DNA from: Verrucomicrobiota bacterium
GTDB lineage: Bacteria; Verrucomicrobiota; Verrucomicrobiia; Chthoniobacterales; UBA10450
NCBI GenBank assembly: GCA_003218615.1
Contig: QHOD01000178.1
Location: 1-5,129 of the forward strand
DNA length: 5,129 nt
Reading direction: 5' to 3'
Part shown: in pieces, positions 1 to 5,129 of the stretch
Layout of the letters: each line of letters opens with the position of its first letter
Position numbering within the stretch: position 1 is the stretch's first letter
Notes under the pieces: generated by a model
The model's database searches: none
Told to the model about the DNA's origin: nothing
What the model saw: only the letters and a program-made list of their open reading frames with translations
Position numbers and translations under genes: made by a program

Positions 1-72
1 ATCTTTGACTCCAAGAGCTTTCGCCACTTGAAAGTCACAAGAAGCGCGAAATTCGTCAAGCAAACTTCCATT

Positions 73-127
73 CTAGGGCGTTTCAGTGAAACGCCTTTCA
101 GATTGGCGTCTGACACAGACGCCCTAC
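73..127. repeat. REPIN/BIME-like element: two opposed REP-type hairpins
   Basis: Two perfect 8-bp stem-loops face each other. The left one pairs 77-84 with 88-95 (GGCGTTTC / GAAACGCC, loop AGT). The right one pairs 105-112 with 116-123 (GGCGTCTG / CAGACGCC, loop ACA). They are separated by nine bases (96-104). Outside each stem lies a tetranucleotide: CTAG at 73-76 on the left, and GTAG (read on the minus strand, 127-124) on the right. Placed in the same orientation, the two 22-base units starting at TAG match at 17 positions. The stem differences are compensatory (T-A to C-G, C-G to G-C), so pairing is conserved rather than primary sequence. GTAG followed by a short hairpin is the known signature of REP elements mobilised by RAYT (TnpA-REP, HUH Y1) transposases, and two inverted REPs make a REPIN. 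No RAYT gene lies in this window. Assignment to this class is inference from structure. Confidence 0.72.
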
Positions 128-139
128 AATGGTCGGCGA

Positions 140-895
140 ATGCCTTCGCTCACCGAAATAGTCCGGTATACCAACAAATATTTGCGTGTCCCCGAAATTG
201 AAGACTGGCCAAATGCGGTAAACGGTTTGCAAGTCGAAAATTCGGGACGAGTCACGAAAATTGGCGCAGCAGTGGATGTTTCCACACGCGTCCTCAGTGA
301 AGCCGCAAAGAAAGGTGTCGATCTTTTAATCGTGCATCACGGAATATTTTGGCCGGGCTTGCAACCCGTGACTGGCGCATTGCGGCGGCAACTGAAGATA
401 GCGTTTGAGAACGAGATCGCGCTTTACAGCGCGCATCTGCCACTCGATATCCATCCAAAAATCGGCAACAACGCGCAGCTCGCAGCGGCGCTCGGCTTAA
501 AATCGACAACGCCGTTTTTCGAAGAAAAAGGACAACTCATTGGATTAAAAGCGCGCGCTTCCATTTTGCGTGATGACCTTGTGCGTAAACTCGAGAAGTC
601 GTTAGGCGGAAAGGCCAAAGCGTTTGCATTTGGTCCGAAGAAAACAAAAACGATTGGGATCATTACCGGCGGAGCGGGCTCGGAAATTTATCGCGTCGCG
701 CAAGAAAAGATCGACATGTTCATCACTGGCGAAGCGGCACACTGGGCTGCCGTCGCTGCGGAAGAACTTGGCATGAACCTTTTGCTCGGCGGGCATTACG
801 CCACAGAGATTTTCGGCGTCAAGGCTCTGGCGGCGCATTTGTCCAAGCGATTTAACATTCCCTCCGTTTTCATCGATTGCCCGACTGGGATGTAA
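140..895 (+). CDS. NIF3/YbgI-family dinuclear metal-centre protein
   Basis: Encodes 251 residues, the usual size for the short bacterial NIF3 family (E. coli YbgI type). These cytosolic proteins assemble into hexameric toroids with a two-metal site per subunit. The family is often labelled GTP cyclohydrolase 1 type 2 homologue, but its physiological role is unsettled. The expected metal ligands are visible: His66-His67 in 'LLIVHHGIFWPG', Asp103 in 'SAHLPLDIHP', and His219 and Glu223 in 'GGHYATEIFG'. Other family landmarks are 'NGLQVE' near residue 28, 'IITGGAG' at 174-180 and 'FITGEAAHW' at 194-202. I chose ATG 140 ('MPSLTEIVRYTNKYL'). The longer frame opening at GTG 86 starts inside a palindromic repeat hairpin, and its extra 18 residues have no counterpart in the family. 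No clear Shine-Dalgarno precedes ATG 140. The reading frame is intact. The next gene, murJ, lies 123 bases downstream on the same strand and probably has its own promoter. Confidence 0.93.
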   Translation: MPSLTEIVRYTNKYLRVPEIEDWPNAVNGLQVENSGRVTKIGAAVDVSTRVLSEAAKKGVDLLIVHHGIFWPGLQPVTGALRRQLKIAFENEIALYSAHLPLDIHPKIGNNAQLAAALGLKSTTPFFEEKGQLIGLKARASILRDDLVRKLEKSLGGKAKAFAFGPKKTKTIGIITGGAGSEIYRVAQEKIDMFITGEAAHWAAVAAEELGMNLLLGGHYATEIFGVKALAAHLSKRFNIPSVFIDCPTGM

Positions 896-945
896 CGCCG
901 TGACCGGAGTGCGATTGTTTTTCGGCGTCGGAGCCTAACGAAAGA

Positions 946-975
946 TCGACAAGAGCCTTTCCGAGCTGAAATAAT
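946..975 (+). promoter_or_regulatory. candidate sigma70-type promoter for murJ
   Basis: In the 123-base gap before murJ, TCGACA (946-951, five of six matches to TTGACA) is followed after 18 bases by AATAAT (970-975, five of six matches to TATAAT). A TG at 967-968 sits one base before the -10 box, giving the extended -10 pattern TGn. Transcription would start around 982, leaving a leader of about 37 bases before ATG 1019. The rest of the gap (896-945 and 976-1018) holds only weak features: a 6-bp inverted repeat ACGCCG/CGGCGT (895-900 and 923-928) with a 22-base loop, and a direct repeat CTTTCCGA (957-964 and 982-989). I see no convincing terminator after the upstream gene. The promoter is a consensus match only. 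Confidence 0.42.
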
Positions 976-1018
976 TTTTCGCTTTCCGAAAGTCTGAGAC
1001 GTTGTTCTTTGTTCGCCG

Positions 1019-2491
1019 ATGACTGCAGCGAAGGACCAGCGAGCGAGCACACGGGCGACCGGAATCGTCGGCATGGCGGTTCTGTGCAGTCGCGTGCTCG
1101 GCTTGATTCGCGAAATGGTGTTTGCCGGTTTGTTTGGCGCTGGAAGAAATCTCGACGCGTTCTTGATGGCATTTCGGCTGCCAAATTTGCTGCGCGCAGT
1201 CACGCTGCTTGGGATCATCTTCGCGCCGCAACTTGTCGATCTTCTGACGTGGGGAAGCTGGTCGCCCGATAAAACCGCGCTGACGATTTTGCTTACCCGA
1301 ATCATGTGGCCATTCATGCTGCTCGTGTCGCTTGCAGCGCTCGTGATGGGAATACTCAATGCAAAGCATGTTTTCGGGCCGCCGGCGATGGCCTCGAGTT
1401 ATTTTAATCTCGGTTCAATTATTGGCGGCGTCGCGATCGGCTGGTGGCTCGATCCGCATTTCGGCGCGCGTTCGCTGATAGGATTGGCAATTGGGACGCT
1501 TATCGGGGGTGCGTGGCAATTGATGGGGCAATTCCCTTCTCTTCGGCGCGTGGGTTACAAGTATCGCGCCGATTTTCAATGGCGGGACGAAGGCGTGCGT
1601 ACCGTGCTGACGTTGATGGCGCCCGCGGTAATTGCCGCCAGCGCTGTGCAAGTCAATGTGCTCATCAACAGTGGATTCGCGGCGAGTCTTGGCAACGGTC
1701 CAGTGAGCTGGCTCAACATTGCGTTTCGCCTGATGCAATTGCCGCTCGGAATTTTCGGAGTCGCGATTGGTACCGTTACGCTTCCACTGGTGTCAAAGAG
1801 CGCTGCTGTTGGAGACATGGATGAATTCCGCGCCATCCTCGCCCGTGGAATGCGTCTCGCGTTTTTGCTTACCATTCCCTCGGCGATAGGACTCGCAATG
1901 CTTGCATCACCAATAATCAGCGTGATCTACCAGCACGGACGGTTCACCGCGGAAATGACGCAGCAGACCGCTGGTGCGCTACAGCTTTACGCCGTCGGAC
2001 TCGTTTCATATGCGGTGTTGAAGGTGCTAACGCCGGCATTTTACGCGATTGGTCACCGTAACACACCAATGGTCGTAAGCTTTCTCGCGATTGGCACAAA
2101 TCTTTTTCTGAATTGGCTTTTCACATTCCGGCTCGGTTGGGGACATCGCGGACTCGCATTCTCAACAAGCCTCGTCGCGACAATCAACTTTGTTTTGCTT
2201 TATGCGCTGATGCGGCGCCACACACGCAGGCTGGAAACGCGCCAGCTCTTAATCGGCCTGGGGAAGATTTGCGTCGCCGGTGCACTGCTGGCGCTGGTCT
2301 GCTGGGCGGCAAATCACTGGTGGCTCGACGCGTGGGCGCAACTGCGCTTTGTCGCAAAGTTATGCGCCCTGCTCGTCGCGATTGCGCTTGGTATGATCAC
2401 GTTTTTCGTCGGCGCGTTCTTGCTGCGGGTGAGCGAAGTGCATGATGTGGTCGATCTCATACGGCGCAGATTAGGAAATCGGCCGTTGTAG
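1019..2491 (+). CDS. lipid II flippase MurJ (MviN), with an internal gap in the TM2/TM3 region
   Basis: Encodes a 490-residue, very hydrophobic inner-membrane protein of the MurJ/MviN branch of the MOP superfamily, which flips lipid II outward for peptidoglycan synthesis. Conserved residues map onto E. coli MurJ: Ser24-Arg25 and Arg31 in 'CSRVLGLIRE' (E. coli S17, R18, R24), Asp46, Asn56 and Arg59 in 'LDAFLMAFRLPNLLR' (D39, N49, R52), and Arg237 in 'AFRLMQLPLGIFGVAIGT' (R270). E. coli E273 is Gln240 here, a change I recall from many other MurJ proteins. Directly after Arg59 the protein runs into 'AVTLLGIIFAPQLVDLL', which aligns with the second half of TM3. About 45 residues present in E. coli MurJ, including the 'AEGAxS' motif, the TM2-TM3 loop and the start of TM3, are absent. 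The frame stays open, and the rest (to 'LGNRPL') looks complete. ATG 1019 puts the N-terminus about seven residues longer than E. coli; no Shine-Dalgarno is visible. Family assignment is secure. Whether this copy is functional is uncertain. Confidence 0.93.
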   Translation: MTAAKDQRASTRATGIVGMAVLCSRVLGLIREMVFAGLFGAGRNLDAFLMAFRLPNLLRAVTLLGIIFAPQLVDLLTWGSWSPDKTALTILLTRIMWPFMLLVSLAALVMGILNAKHVFGPPAMASSYFNLGSIIGGVAIGWWLDPHFGARSLIGLAIGTLIGGAWQLMGQFPSLRRVGYKYRADFQWRDEGVRTVLTLMAPAVIAASAVQVNVLINSGFAASLGNGPVSWLNIAFRLMQLPLGIFGVAIGTVTLPLVSKSAAVGDMDEFRAILARGMRLAFLLTIPSAIGLAMLASPIISVIYQHGRFTAEMTQQTAGALQLYAVGLVSYAVLKVLTPAFYAIGHRNTPMVVSFLAIGTNLFLNWLFTFRLGWGHRGLAFSTSLVATINFVLLYALMRRHTRRLETRQLLIGLGKICVAGALLALVCWAANHWWLDAWAQLRFVAKLCALLVAIALGMITFFVGAFLLRVSEVHDVVDLIRRRLGNRPL

Positions 2492-2493
2492 AA

Positions 2494-2513
2494 GCATTCG
2501 CCGCGGCGAACGC
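2494..2513 (-). terminator. hairpin at the convergent murJ / PLP-enzyme junction
   Basis: The 22 bases between the two converging stop codons are almost wholly a stem-loop centred on the 14-base palindrome TTCGCCGCGGCGAA (2497-2510). Read on the minus strand it begins right after the TAG stop of the PLP-enzyme gene: GCGTTCGC, loop CGCG, GCGAATGC, an 8-bp stem with one G-U pair. On the plus strand the same position is an A-C mismatch, so the structure is better for the leftward transcript. No T-tract follows in either direction, so it is not a textbook intrinsic terminator. It could instead be an mRNA 3'-end stabiliser or a degenerate single REP unit, since CTAG (2517-2514, minus strand) directly precedes it. 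Confidence 0.35.
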
Positions 2514-3629
2514 CTAGCCCAGCGCCTGATCGAGGTCCTCGATCAAATCGTCGGCATTCTCGAGGCCAACTGACAACCGCAACAAATTCACCGGAGAAGT
2601 CGTGCCGCTGCCTTCAATCGACGCTCGATGCTCGATCAAGCTTTCTACGCCGCCTAAACTAGTCGCGCGCGTAAAGATTTTTGTCTTCGCTGCGGCAGAC
2701 ATCGCCGCGTCGCGTCCGTCTTTGACTTCGAAGGAAAGCATTCCACCGAACATCGACATCTGACGTCCGGCGATTTCATGTCCGGGACTAGTATGCAATC
2801 CCGGATAGTGCACAACTTCGACTTTTGGATGCTGGGCCAGAAATTCTGCGACTTTCATCGCGTTTTCTGAATGCGCTCGCATCCGCCACGGCAGGGTACG
2901 CATGCCGCGCAAAATCAACCAGCAATCGAAAGGCGAGGGGACCGCGCCGCCGGAATATTGAATCGTGCGAACACGTTGAAAAAAGTCATCGTCCTTTTTT
3001 GCGATGACGATTCCGCCGGCTACATCGCAATGGCCGCCAAAATATTTCGTGGTCGAATGCAGAACCAGATCAATCCCCAGGTCGAATGGACGCTGTAACA
3101 CCGGTGCCCATGTATTGTCGCAAACACAGAGGGCATTTGTGCGATGAACGATTTCGGCGACCGCGGCAAGATCGACAATTTTCAGCAGCGGATTGGAGGG
3201 TGTCTCAGTCCAGGCCAGTTTTGTTCGCGGTCGTAACGCTTTTTTTATTTCGTCGAGATTGCTCATATCGACGAAGTCACCTTCGAGTCCCCAACGTAAG
3301 AAAGTTTCACGAAGCAATCGTGATGTGCCGTAATAAGCATCAACATGGGCGAGAACATGGTCTCCCGGGTCAAGGGCCTGGAACAAAGCCATCGCCGCCG
3401 CCATGCCACTGCCAAAAGCCGCCGCCGCGTCGCCGCCTTCGAGCGCGCTGACGCCGCGCTCCAATGCTTCACGATTCGGATTATTGTTGCGCGTGTACAT
3501 AAATCCGCGCGAGTACGTGCCTTCGATGTCCCGCTCGTAAGTAGTGGAAAGATAAATCGGCGCCGAAACGGCCCCGGTTGCAGGATCGACGGCGCTCCCG
3601 GCGTGAACGGCTAGGGTTTCAATTTTCAT
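2514..3629 (-). CDS. cystathionine gamma-synthase / gamma-lyase family PLP enzyme
   Basis: Encodes 371 residues of the Cys/Met-metabolism PLP-dependent family (fold type I), slightly shorter than the usual 380-400. The cofactor lysine is Lys195 in 'LHSTTKYFGGH', with Ser192 and Thr194 beside it. Asp171 ('CDNTW') should pair with the pyridine nitrogen. 'GSGMAA' (73-78) belongs to the phosphate-binding region, and Tyr45/Arg47 of 'YTRNNNPN' are the residues that normally reach across the dimer to the neighbour's cofactor. Arg351 in 'NLLRLSVGLE' should bind the substrate carboxylate. Members make cystathionine from an activated homoserine plus cysteine, or cleave cystathionine or methionine; sequence alone does not settle which, so I give no symbol (metB, metC and mgl are all possible). 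Unlike E. coli MetB, with 'SHAATMTH' after 'SLGGAESL', this protein has 'SLGGVESLIEHRASIEG'. The start ATG (3629) opens on 'MKIETLAVHAG', a typical N-terminus. No Shine-Dalgarno is evident. It is divergent from glutamate dehydrogenase and converges on murJ. Confidence 0.92.
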   Translation of the reverse strand: MKIETLAVHAGSAVDPATGAVSAPIYLSTTYERDIEGTYSRGFMYTRNNNPNREALERGVSALEGGDAAAAFGSGMAAAMALFQALDPGDHVLAHVDAYYGTSRLLRETFLRWGLEGDFVDMSNLDEIKKALRPRTKLAWTETPSNPLLKIVDLAAVAEIVHRTNALCVCDNTWAPVLQRPFDLGIDLVLHSTTKYFGGHCDVAGGIVIAKKDDDFFQRVRTIQYSGGAVPSPFDCWLILRGMRTLPWRMRAHSENAMKVAEFLAQHPKVEVVHYPGLHTSPGHEIAGRQMSMFGGMLSFEVKDGRDAAMSAAAKTKIFTRATSLGGVESLIEHRASIEGSGTTSPVNLLRLSVGLENADDLIEDLDQALG

Positions 3630-3786
3630 TTTGATTGAGTTATGAGAAGGACGCTACGGATTCCGAATGTGATTGTCGATCTTGCGCAATAGTTTTCGAT
3701 TTGACGGCTCTATCTGCTCAGCGCAAATAGCAATCTGCAGTTGGCGACGGGGGTTATCCTAATTTCCGAATCGCGAACGCGCTCCC
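3630..3786. promoter_or_regulatory. divergent intergenic region between PLP enzyme and glutamate dehydrogenase
   Basis: This 157-base stretch separates two divergently transcribed amino-acid metabolism genes, so it must carry both start regions unless one gene is leaderless. Near its middle is the 8-base palindrome TTGCGCAA (3682-3689), the only symmetric site I noticed and a possible regulator half-site pair. For the rightward gene, TTGACG (3701-3706) is a good -35 match, but the hexamer 17 bases on (CAAATA, 3724-3729) is a poor -10. CCTAAT (3758-3763) is a better -10 (four of six), with no matching -35. No riboswitch-like structure, such as a SAM-binding fold, is apparent on the PLP-gene side, where the leader would be very short. 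Confidence 0.4.
3651..3679 (-). promoter_or_regulatory. weak candidate promoter for the PLP-enzyme gene
   Basis: On the minus strand TCGACA (3679-3674, five of six matches to TTGACA) is followed after 17 bases by TAGCGT (3656-3651, only three of six matches to TATAAT). This would start transcription some 15 bases before the ATG at 3629. The -35 hexamer is the same as in the candidate murJ promoter. The -10 is poor, so this is tentative. Confidence 0.22.
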
Positions 3787-5049
3787 ATGACTATTTACGA
3801 TGACGAAGTGTTCAAAATGGCGTGCGACCAGTTTCAGGTCATCGCCGATTATTTGAACATCGACAAGGGCGACCGCGAGTGGGCGACCTATCCCAAGCGG
3901 GCCATTGCCGTAACTCTACCCGTGCACATGGACGACGGCAGCACGAAAGCATTCCAGGGTTACCGCGTTCAACATCACATCGCACTCGGCCCGACCAAAG
4001 GGGGCACGCGCTTCGCGCCGTCGTTGTCGATGGGCGAAACGGCCGCGCTGGCCATGTGGATGAGTTGGAAATGCGCGCTAGCCCAATTGCCATATGGCGG
4101 CGCCAAAGGCGGAGTGGCGGTCGATCCGACCAAACTGTCGCACAACGAGCTGGAGGCCGTCTCGCGCCGTTACATGCAGGAAATGATTCCGTTTGTCGGG
4201 CCGCACACCGACATCATGGGACCCGACATGGGCACTAACGAACAGATCATGGCGTGGTTCATGGACACTTACTCTGTCTATCAAGGCTTCGCCGTGAACG
4301 AGATCGTTACCGGCAAACCGGTCGCCATTGGCGGCACGGAAGGCAGACGGGAAGCGACCGGACGCGGCGTCGTTTACTTGATCGAGCGCGCTATGAACAT
4401 GTTGAAAATCGATCCCAACAAATGCACGGCCATCGTGCAGGGGTTCGGTAATGTCGGCTCCGTCGCAGCGCTTTCGCTCGCACTCAAGAGCGGCGTCAAG
4501 GTGGTCGGGATCAGTGATGCATACGCCGCCATCTATAATCCAAAAGGCATCGACGTGAAGGCGGCCGAGCAACATGTTTTGAAAAAAGGATCGCTCAAGG
4601 CTTTCGATCAGGACGATCATGTCGATCCAAAGGAATTGCTCATTCTTCCTTGCGACGTGCTCGTGCCGGCAGCGGTCGATCGGGTGATCAACGAAACGAA
4701 TGCAGGCAAAATCAAGTGTCGCATTCTGGCCGAAGCTGCCAATGGTCCAACGACGCCGGCAGCGGATGTAATTCTCGAAAAACACTGGGACGAGGTGTTC
4801 GTAATTCCAGATATTCTTTGCAACGCTGGAGGCGTCATCGTTTCCTACTTCGAATGGGTGCAGGGCTTGCAAAGCTTCCTCTGGACCGAGTCCGAAGTGA
4901 CCGACAAACTTTTCCGCATTCTTGAGCATTCATTTGCACAAGTGATCAAACGGGCAAAAGAACATAAAATTTCTCATCGCACAGCAGCCATGGCTATCGG
5001 GGTCGAACGCGTCATCAAGGCCAAACAAGTGCGCGGCCTGTTTCCATGA
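3787..5049 (+). CDS. gdhA: glutamate dehydrogenase (Glu/Leu/Phe/Val dehydrogenase family)
   Basis: Encodes 420 residues, the length of the small hexameric glutamate dehydrogenases (Bacillus RocG/GudB class), which interconvert glutamate with 2-oxoglutarate and ammonium in the cytosol. The N-terminal substrate domain carries Lys71 in 'GPTKGGTRF', Lys95 in 'MSWKCALAQLPYGGAKGG', the catalytic Lys107 in the same segment, and Asp147 in 'GPDMGTNEQIMAWFMD'. The spacing of Lys95, Lys107 and Asp147 (12 and 40) equals that of K113, K125 and D165 in the Clostridium symbiosum enzyme. The Rossmann domain shows 'QGFGNVGS' (218-225), with Asp244 of 'GISDAYAAIYNP' after the second strand. Ser353 in 'GGVIVSYFEWVQG' lies in the substrate pocket. 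NAD versus NADP preference cannot be read safely. Related leucine or phenylalanine dehydrogenases are shorter and lack this lysine pattern. No Shine-Dalgarno precedes ATG 3787. The gene is intact and diverges from the PLP-enzyme gene. Confidence 0.95.
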   Translation: MTIYDDEVFKMACDQFQVIADYLNIDKGDREWATYPKRAIAVTLPVHMDDGSTKAFQGYRVQHHIALGPTKGGTRFAPSLSMGETAALAMWMSWKCALAQLPYGGAKGGVAVDPTKLSHNELEAVSRRYMQEMIPFVGPHTDIMGPDMGTNEQIMAWFMDTYSVYQGFAVNEIVTGKPVAIGGTEGRREATGRGVVYLIERAMNMLKIDPNKCTAIVQGFGNVGSVAALSLALKSGVKVVGISDAYAAIYNPKGIDVKAAEQHVLKKGSLKAFDQDDHVDPKELLILPCDVLVPAAVDRVINETNAGKIKCRILAEAANGPTTPAADVILEKHWDEVFVIPDILCNAGGVIVSYFEWVQGLQSFLWTESEVTDKLFRILEHSFAQVIKRAKEHKISHRTAAMAIGVERVIKAKQVRGLFP

Positions 5050-5055
5050 GGCGCG

Positions 5056-5129
5056 ATGAAGTTTTCGCATTCCGAAGATCAGCGGGAAGATCGACAGCTC
5101 GACACTTTGACGGATGAGGAGAATGGTCT
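5056..5129 (+). CDS. possible start of a downstream gene, cut by the window edge
   Basis: Six bases after the glutamate dehydrogenase stop, ATG 5056 opens a frame that runs without a stop to the end of the window (24 codons, beginning 'MKFSHSEDQREDRQLDTL'). GAGG at 5048-5051 lies four bases before the ATG and could serve as a ribosome binding site, which the four complete genes lack. The visible part is short, highly charged and hydrophilic, and I do not recognise it. Close spacing would suit co-transcription with glutamate dehydrogenase. An open frame this short is easily due to chance. Confidence 0.28.
   Translation, partial: MKFSHSEDQREDRQLDTLTDEENG

Noticed and set aside
1..72. On the minus strand, a frame from a possible TTG at 63 (or another from ATG at 71) stays open to the left edge; the first reads 'LLDEFRASCDFQVAKALG', which looks protein-like.
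   Set aside because: Only about 21 codons are visible, the starts are weak or arbitrary, and I recognise no family. A divergent gene here is possible but not supportable.
86..139. N-terminal extension of the NIF3 protein from GTG 86.
   Set aside because: The extra codons are the palindromic repeat itself and add residues absent from the family.
895..928. Inverted repeat ACGCCG/CGGCGT after the NIF3 stop as a terminator.
   Set aside because: The 22-base loop is too large for the 6-bp stem, and the T-run lies in the loop rather than after the stem.
796..1359. Long minus-strand open frames (796-1359, 870-1184, 935-1369) across the NIF3-murJ gap.
   Set aside because: They lie mostly antisense to two well-identified genes, overlap each other in different frames, and are rich in Arg/Ser as expected of shadow translation.
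4078..4929. A 283-residue minus-strand open frame inside glutamate dehydrogenase.
   Set aside because: It is antisense to a gene with all catalytic residues intact; its length reflects codon bias of the real gene. No known family is recognisable.
5116..5125. GAGGAG followed by ATG at 5123 as a ribosome binding site and gene start.
   Set aside because: The spacing is only about one base, too short for normal initiation, and only two codons follow before the window ends.

Overview
The window holds four complete protein genes of ordinary bacterial housekeeping type, a short palindromic repeat near the left edge, and a possible gene start at the right edge. Base composition is moderate (roughly 50-55% GC by eye). 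The protein flavour (a MurJ with a 'LVSLAALVMGILNA' style segment, a cystathionine-synthase family enzyme with 'EHRASIEG', and short non-coding gaps with few Shine-Dalgarno sites) suggests a soil-type Verrucomicrobiota or a related lineage. This is inferred from memory of family sequences, not from a search.

Layout, left to right. Positions 1-72 hold nothing I can support. Positions 73-127 form a compact pair of opposed hairpins with the architecture of a REPIN/BIME (REP doublet). Thirteen bases later comes a NIF3/YbgI dinuclear-metal protein (140-895, +). A 123-base gap with a good candidate promoter (946-975) leads to the lipid II flippase gene murJ (1019-2491, +), which appears to lack about 45 residues spanning TM2/TM3. 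murJ converges on a trans-sulfuration PLP enzyme (2514-3629, -). Their 22-base junction is filled almost entirely by a hairpin (2494-2513). A 157-base divergent intergenic region separates the PLP enzyme from a hexameric-type glutamate dehydrogenase (3787-5049, +). A possible further reading frame starts at 5056 and leaves the window.

The genes do not form one obvious pathway. murJ serves cell-wall synthesis. The PLP enzyme (sulfur amino acids) and glutamate dehydrogenase (nitrogen/carbon) are both amino-acid metabolism and share one divergent promoter region. NIF3 has no settled role. I see no defence system, CRISPR array, prophage, tRNA or rRNA. The two points most worth attention are the REPIN-like element, whose two stems differ by compensatory base changes, and the internal gap in MurJ.
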